In this document: in pieces, positions 61,102 to 64,000 of the stretch
How the letters are laid out: every line of letters begins with the position of its first letter
How positions within the stretch are numbered: the first letter of the stretch is position 1
Assembly (NCBI GenBank): GCA_964385405.1
Contig: CAYLOT010000007.1
Span: forward strand, 44,425 to 108,424
Length of the DNA: 64,000 nucleotides
Direction of reading: 5' to 3'
DNA from: CAIZGX01 sp964385405
GTDB taxonomy: Bacteria; Bacteroidota; Bacteroidia; Flavobacteriales_D; Sanyastnellaceae
Position numbers and translations under genes: made by a program
Notes under the pieces: model-generated
Told to the model about the DNA's origin: nothing
What the model saw: only the letters and a program-made list of their open reading frames with translations
Databases searched by the model: none

Positions 61102-63201
61102 ATGTCTAAACTGGAAAACGATATTTCATTTTTGAAGGGTGTAGGTCCTGCGCGTGCCGATCAGTTTCGCATGGAATTGGGCATTTGCACGTGGGAAGAT
61201 TTGCTCATGCATTATCCTTTTCGGTATGTCGACAAGAGTCAAGTTCAGAAAGTGCGCGACGTGAAGTCAGATGCTGTTGCTGTGCAGCTGCAAGGGACAA
61301 TCGTTCGTTTAACGGAAGTGGGCGAAGCGCGCGCGAAACGTTTGGTTGGAATCTTTCAAGACGAAACCGGTACCATGGAGTTGGTGTGGTTCAAGGGCGG
61401 GCGTTGGCTGAAAAGCAGTTTGCCTCTGAACAAGCCTTGTTTGGTGTATGGAAAACCTACTGAGTTCAAAGGGAAATTCAATATTGCTCATCCGGAAGTG
61501 GAAGAGATTGAATCTTCGCGCATGGCTGCTGGCGTGGGTTTGAAGCCTGTGTACAGCACCACAGAGAAGATGTCGAACAGAGGTTTGAACAGCAACGTTA
61601 TTGGAAAATTAACGCTTCAGTTGTGTGAAGAGGTCCGTCATGAAATTCCGGAAGTGTTGCCGCAGGAATTGATTCAGCAATACAAATTAATTTCTCGCGC
61701 GGAAGCGTTGGTGCAACTGCATGCGCCTGCGAATGCCGAGAAGTTGGAGCAAGCGCGCAGACGATTAAAGTTTGAAGAATTGTTTTTCCTTCAGTTGCAA
61801 TTGTTGCAAACGAAGTTGGCGGGCACGGTGGAACAGCGGGGTGTGGTCTTCGAGAAGGTTGGAGAGTTATTCAATTCGTTTTATAAAAAGCATTTGCCGT
61901 TTGAATTAACTGGAGCGCAGAAACGTGTTATGAAAGAGATTCGCACCGATGTGATGAAGGGTTTTCACATGAACCGTTTGGTTCAGGGCGATGTGGGAAG
62001 TGGTAAAACCATAGTAGCGTTAATGTCGGTATTGTTGGCCATTGACAATGGCTATCAGGCATGTCTTATGGCGCCTACAGAGATTTTAGCGAATCAGCAT
62101 TACGAAGGCATTTCGCAATTGCTCGAGCCGTTGGGTGTTCGTGTTGAATTGTTAACGGGATCGGTGAAGAAGAAAGATCGTGTTCGGTTGTTGGAAGATT
62201 TGAAGAGTGGTGAATTGAAGTTCATTATTGGAACGCATGCGTTGATAGAACCTGTTGTTGAATTTGCGAATTTAGGCTTGGTGGTGATCGATGAGCAACA
62301 CAGGTTTGGTGTTGCGCAACGTGCTGCCTTGTGGAAGAAAGCGGCTTTGCCTCCGCATATCTTGGTCATGACTGCAACGCCTATTCCGCGTACGTTGGCC
62401 ATGACGGTTTATGGCGATTTAGATGTGAGTATTATCGATGAGCTTCCTCCTGGAAGAAAGCCAGTGAATACGCAGTGGCACACCGATGCTTATCGGTTGA
62501 TGTTGTTTGAATTTATTCGTCAGGAAATTGCGTTGGGTCGTCAGGTCTATGTTGTTTACCCGATGATTGAAGAAAGCGAGAAGATGGACTACAAAGATTT
62601 GTTCGACGGATACGAGAGCATGTCGCGTGCGTTTCCATCGCCGCAATATTTTATTTCCATTGTTCATGGAAGAATGAAGGCAGAAGATCGCGATTTCGAG
62701 ATGAAGCAGTTCATGGAGAAGAAGACGCAGATCATGGTCGCTACTACGGTAATTGAAGTAGGCGTGAATGTTCCGAATGCGAGTGTGATGGTGATAGAAA
62801 GTGCCGAGCGATTTGGCTTGTCGCAATTGCACCAGTTGCGCGGCAGGGTTGGACGTGGGGCCGATCAGAGTTATTGTATACTCATGACGGGACATAAGCT
62901 CAGTGACGACACGAAGTTGCGTATGGAGACGATGGTTCGCACGACCGACGGATTTGAAATAGCAGAAGTAGATTTGCGTTTGCGTGGTCCAGGCGATTTG
63001 GCCGGCACAGCGCAGAGTGGTGTATTGCAACTGCGTATCGCAGACATGGTGAAGGACCAGCAGATGATGGCAGCTGCGCGCAACATTGCTAACGAATGGC
63101 TCGCTGAAGATCCACAATTATCGAGTGAAGCAAGCACACCTATTCGCGAAGAGTTGTTGAGGTTGAAGAAGAAAAAGAGTGATTGGAGTGGGATTTCTTA
63201 A
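61102..63201 (+). CDS. recG: ATP-dependent DNA helicase RecG
   Basis: A 699-residue branched-DNA helicase that regresses stalled replication forks and unwinds Holliday junctions and R-loops. The N-terminal helical and OB-fold wedge region (about 60-160) is followed by Walker A GDVGSGKT, DEQHRFGVAQR (Walker B), MTATPIPRTLAMT and the C-terminal motif LHQLRGRVGRG. A near -7 sequence (TATTTTCG) ends 6 bp before the ATG. It ends 1 bp before the mini-hairpin array. Confidence 0.96.
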   Translation: MSKLENDISFLKGVGPARADQFRMELGICTWEDLLMHYPFRYVDKSQVQKVRDVKSDAVAVQLQGTIVRLTEVGEARAKRLVGIFQDETGTMELVWFKGGRWLKSSLPLNKPCLVYGKPTEFKGKFNIAHPEVEEIESSRMAAGVGLKPVYSTTEKMSNRGLNSNVIGKLTLQLCEEVRHEIPEVLPQELIQQYKLISRAEALVQLHAPANAEKLEQARRRLKFEELFFLQLQLLQTKLAGTVEQRGVVFEKVGELFNSFYKKHLPFELTGAQKRVMKEIRTDVMKGFHMNRLVQGDVGSGKTIVALMSVLLAIDNGYQACLMAPTEILANQHYEGISQLLEPLGVRVELLTGSVKKKDRVRLLEDLKSGELKFIIGTHALIEPVVEFANLGLVVIDEQHRFGVAQRAALWKKAALPPHILVMTATPIPRTLAMTVYGDLDVSIIDELPPGRKPVNTQWHTDAYRLMLFEFIRQEIALGRQVYVVYPMIEESEKMDYKDLFDGYESMSRAFPSPQYFISIVHGRMKAEDRDFEMKQFMEKKTQIMVATTVIEVGVNVPNASVMVIESAERFGLSQLHQLRGRVGRGADQSYCILMTGHKLSDDTKLRMETMVRTTDGFEIAEVDLRLRGPGDLAGTAQSGVLQLRIADMVKDQQMMAAARNIANEWLAEDPQLSSEASTPIREELLRLKKKKSDWSGIS

Positions 63202-63369
63202 CGCAACGGAGTTGCGATAACGGCGAGGCCGATGACACATTTCATGTGATGACAATCTACGATTGATGACGAACAAGTTCGATGACCGCTTCGCGAAGCG
63301 TCTTCACGCAGTGTCATCCGGTACGGTCATCACCGAAGGTGTCATCGCATAGCGTCGTCACCGAAGGTG
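63202..63369. repeat. Mini-hairpin array with GATGAC/GTCATC separators
   Basis: About ten hairpins with 3-6 bp stems and 2-3 nt loops. Clear ones are CGCAAC-GGA-GTTGCG, CGGC-GAG-GCCG, ACAT-TTC-ATGT, AATC-TAC-GATT, GAAC-AA-GTTC, CCG-GTA-CGG, CACC-GAA-GGTG (twice) and CGC-ATA-GCG. GATGAC separators start at 63231, 63248, 63265 and 63281. GTCATC separators start at 63313, 63326 and 63341, with degenerate copies at 63300 and 63354. The halves face each other across the palindrome CGCTTCGCGAAGCG (63287-63300). It is noncoding and lies between recG and a VWA gene. Confidence 0.8.
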
Positions 63370-63372
63370 TAT

Positions 63373-63380
63373 TAACTTTG
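63373..63380 (+). promoter_or_regulatory. Candidate -7 box for the VWA gene
   Basis: TAACTTTG, an exact match, follows the hairpin array by 3 bp and lies 43 bp before the ATG. The upstream promoter region is therefore the array itself. Confidence 0.42.
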
Positions 63381-63423
63381 AACCTTTCCTCGCAATCAAT
63401 GTTATTCCTTAAATTCCTTTTGC

Positions 63424-64000
63424 ATGCAAAAGTCTGGTTATGTTTTTAAGCCGTTTGAAGAACCCAATCTTACTCCGTTCGAACGGTTGTTCGATGTGTT
63501 CAGTGAACTCATTACACATACCTCCGGAGATGTAGATGAAGCACTGGAATGGTTGCGAGAAATAGATAGGGAATATTCCTTGACTACTGACGAATATACC
63601 ATGGAAGATTTCGTCGAAGACCTGAAGAAGAAGGGGTATTTAAGAGAAGAAATTCAACCCGATGGAAACGGACAAATGTCCATTACTGCCAAGACGGAAC
63701 GTGTGCTTCGGAAGAATGCCATGGATCAAATCTTCGGTAAGATTCGGAAGAGCGGGGTGGGGAATCACAAGAGTAAGAAAAGCGGTCAAGGCGATGAAGC
63801 AACAGGGGAGTTTAGAAGTTTTCAATTTGGAGATTCATTCGAAAATATTTCAGTAACCGAAAGTTTGAAGAACGCCCAAATCAATAACGGTGTCGGAGAC
63901 TTCAAACTAACCGAACAAGATTTGGTGGTGGAAGACACCCATCATAAATCGCAGATGAGCACGGTGCTCATGATCGACATTAGCCACAGTATGATTCTCT
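63424..64000 (+). CDS. VWA domain-containing protein (N-terminal part; runs off the window)
   Basis: About 192 residues of a longer protein. The N-terminal helical region (about 1-110) precedes a linker, and the VWA domain begins with LMIDISHSMIL, the DxSxS metal-ion-dependent adhesion site. Such proteins often pair with a MoxR or magnesium-chelatase-type AAA ATPase; the partner would lie downstream of the window. The ATG at 63424 is the only good start. Confidence 0.85.
   Translation, partial: MQKSGYVFKPFEEPNLTPFERLFDVFSELITHTSGDVDEALEWLREIDREYSLTTDEYTMEDFVEDLKKKGYLREEIQPDGNGQMSITAKTERVLRKNAMDQIFGKIRKSGVGNHKSKKSGQGDEATGEFRSFQFGDSFENISVTESLKNAQINNGVGDFKLTEQDLVVEDTHHKSQMSTVLMIDISHSMIL

Noticed and set aside
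62419..63117. 232-codon open frame on the minus strand within recG
   Set aside because: It lies fully antisense to a strongly conserved helicase, lacks recognisable motifs and is rich in residues typical of complementary frames.
63202..63369. CRISPR array
   Set aside because: The constant parts are only 6 bp, the variable parts are self-complementary and no cas genes are near.

Overview
The window is chromosomal DNA from a member of the Bacteroidota, most likely order Flavobacteriales (a Fluviicola- or Crocinitomix-like family fits, but I cannot fix it further). The reasons are: type IX secretion sorting domains of type A and type B, choice-of-anchor L proteins, DUF1573, DUF4290, DUF4834 and DUF4924 proteins, a gliding-type GldA ATPase, a RemB/Wzi-like barrel, a TonB receptor with a carboxypeptidase-regulatory-like domain, the near absence of Shine-Dalgarno sites, and repeated Bacteroidota -7 boxes (TAnnTTTG) upstream of genes. 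Coding density is very high. I see no tRNA, rRNA, IS element, prophage or CRISPR array.

Layout. 1-4465 (minus): a biotin ligase followed by a fadN-fadA-acyl-CoA dehydrogenase beta-oxidation operon. 4547-8576 (plus): rsfS-ftsH-cdsA-psd, covering ribosome silencing, membrane proteolysis and phospholipid synthesis. 8641-15576 (minus): two small DUF1573 proteins and a 1998-residue secreted repeat protein. 15656-22131: ruvC, a GT2 glycosyltransferase, an orphan peptide-type ABC permease, a Wzi/RemB-like barrel, a WecA/MraY-type transferase, and a convergent sigma-54 activator without a DNA-binding tail. 22234-28865 (plus): UvrD helicase, DUF4290, then HupE/UreJ-like - yidD - lipoprotein - hemB - sialidase-like propeller. 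28875-31020 (minus): LolD-like ATPase and asnS. 31119-35120 (plus): a tandem pair of secreted choice-of-anchor L proteins. 35132-37572 (minus): histidine kinase and gpmI. 37679-39952: patatin-Omp85 fusion. 39993-44332 (plus): a small surface-glycan cluster (oxidoreductase, flippase, glycosyltransferase, FemAB-like). 44375-50034: TPR protein, TonB receptor, EamA transporter, ArsC-like, MarC and purN. 50352-53978 (plus): gldA-DUF4834-yfhO. 53979-55093 (minus): a membrane protein with a DCC thiol oxidoreductase. 55156-59085 (plus): GNAT/FemAB-like, MFS, small protein, OmpH-like, DUF4924. 59082-61045 (minus): dtd and a GT-C-like protein. 61102-64000 (plus): recG, a striking mini-hairpin array, and the start of a VWA protein.

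The most unusual signals are not ordinary genes. First, 63202-63369 holds about ten tiny 2-3 nt-loop hairpins separated by GATGAC on the left half and by its reverse complement GTCATC on the right half, arranged around a 14-bp perfect palindrome. Second, several genes place a -7 box exactly 4-5 nt before the start codon, which predicts leaderless transcripts. Third, an apparently frameshifted small gene lies upstream of purN and overlaps its start by ATGA.

As a whole, the window mixes housekeeping functions with envelope and secretion functions typical of a free-living, possibly gliding flavobacterium.
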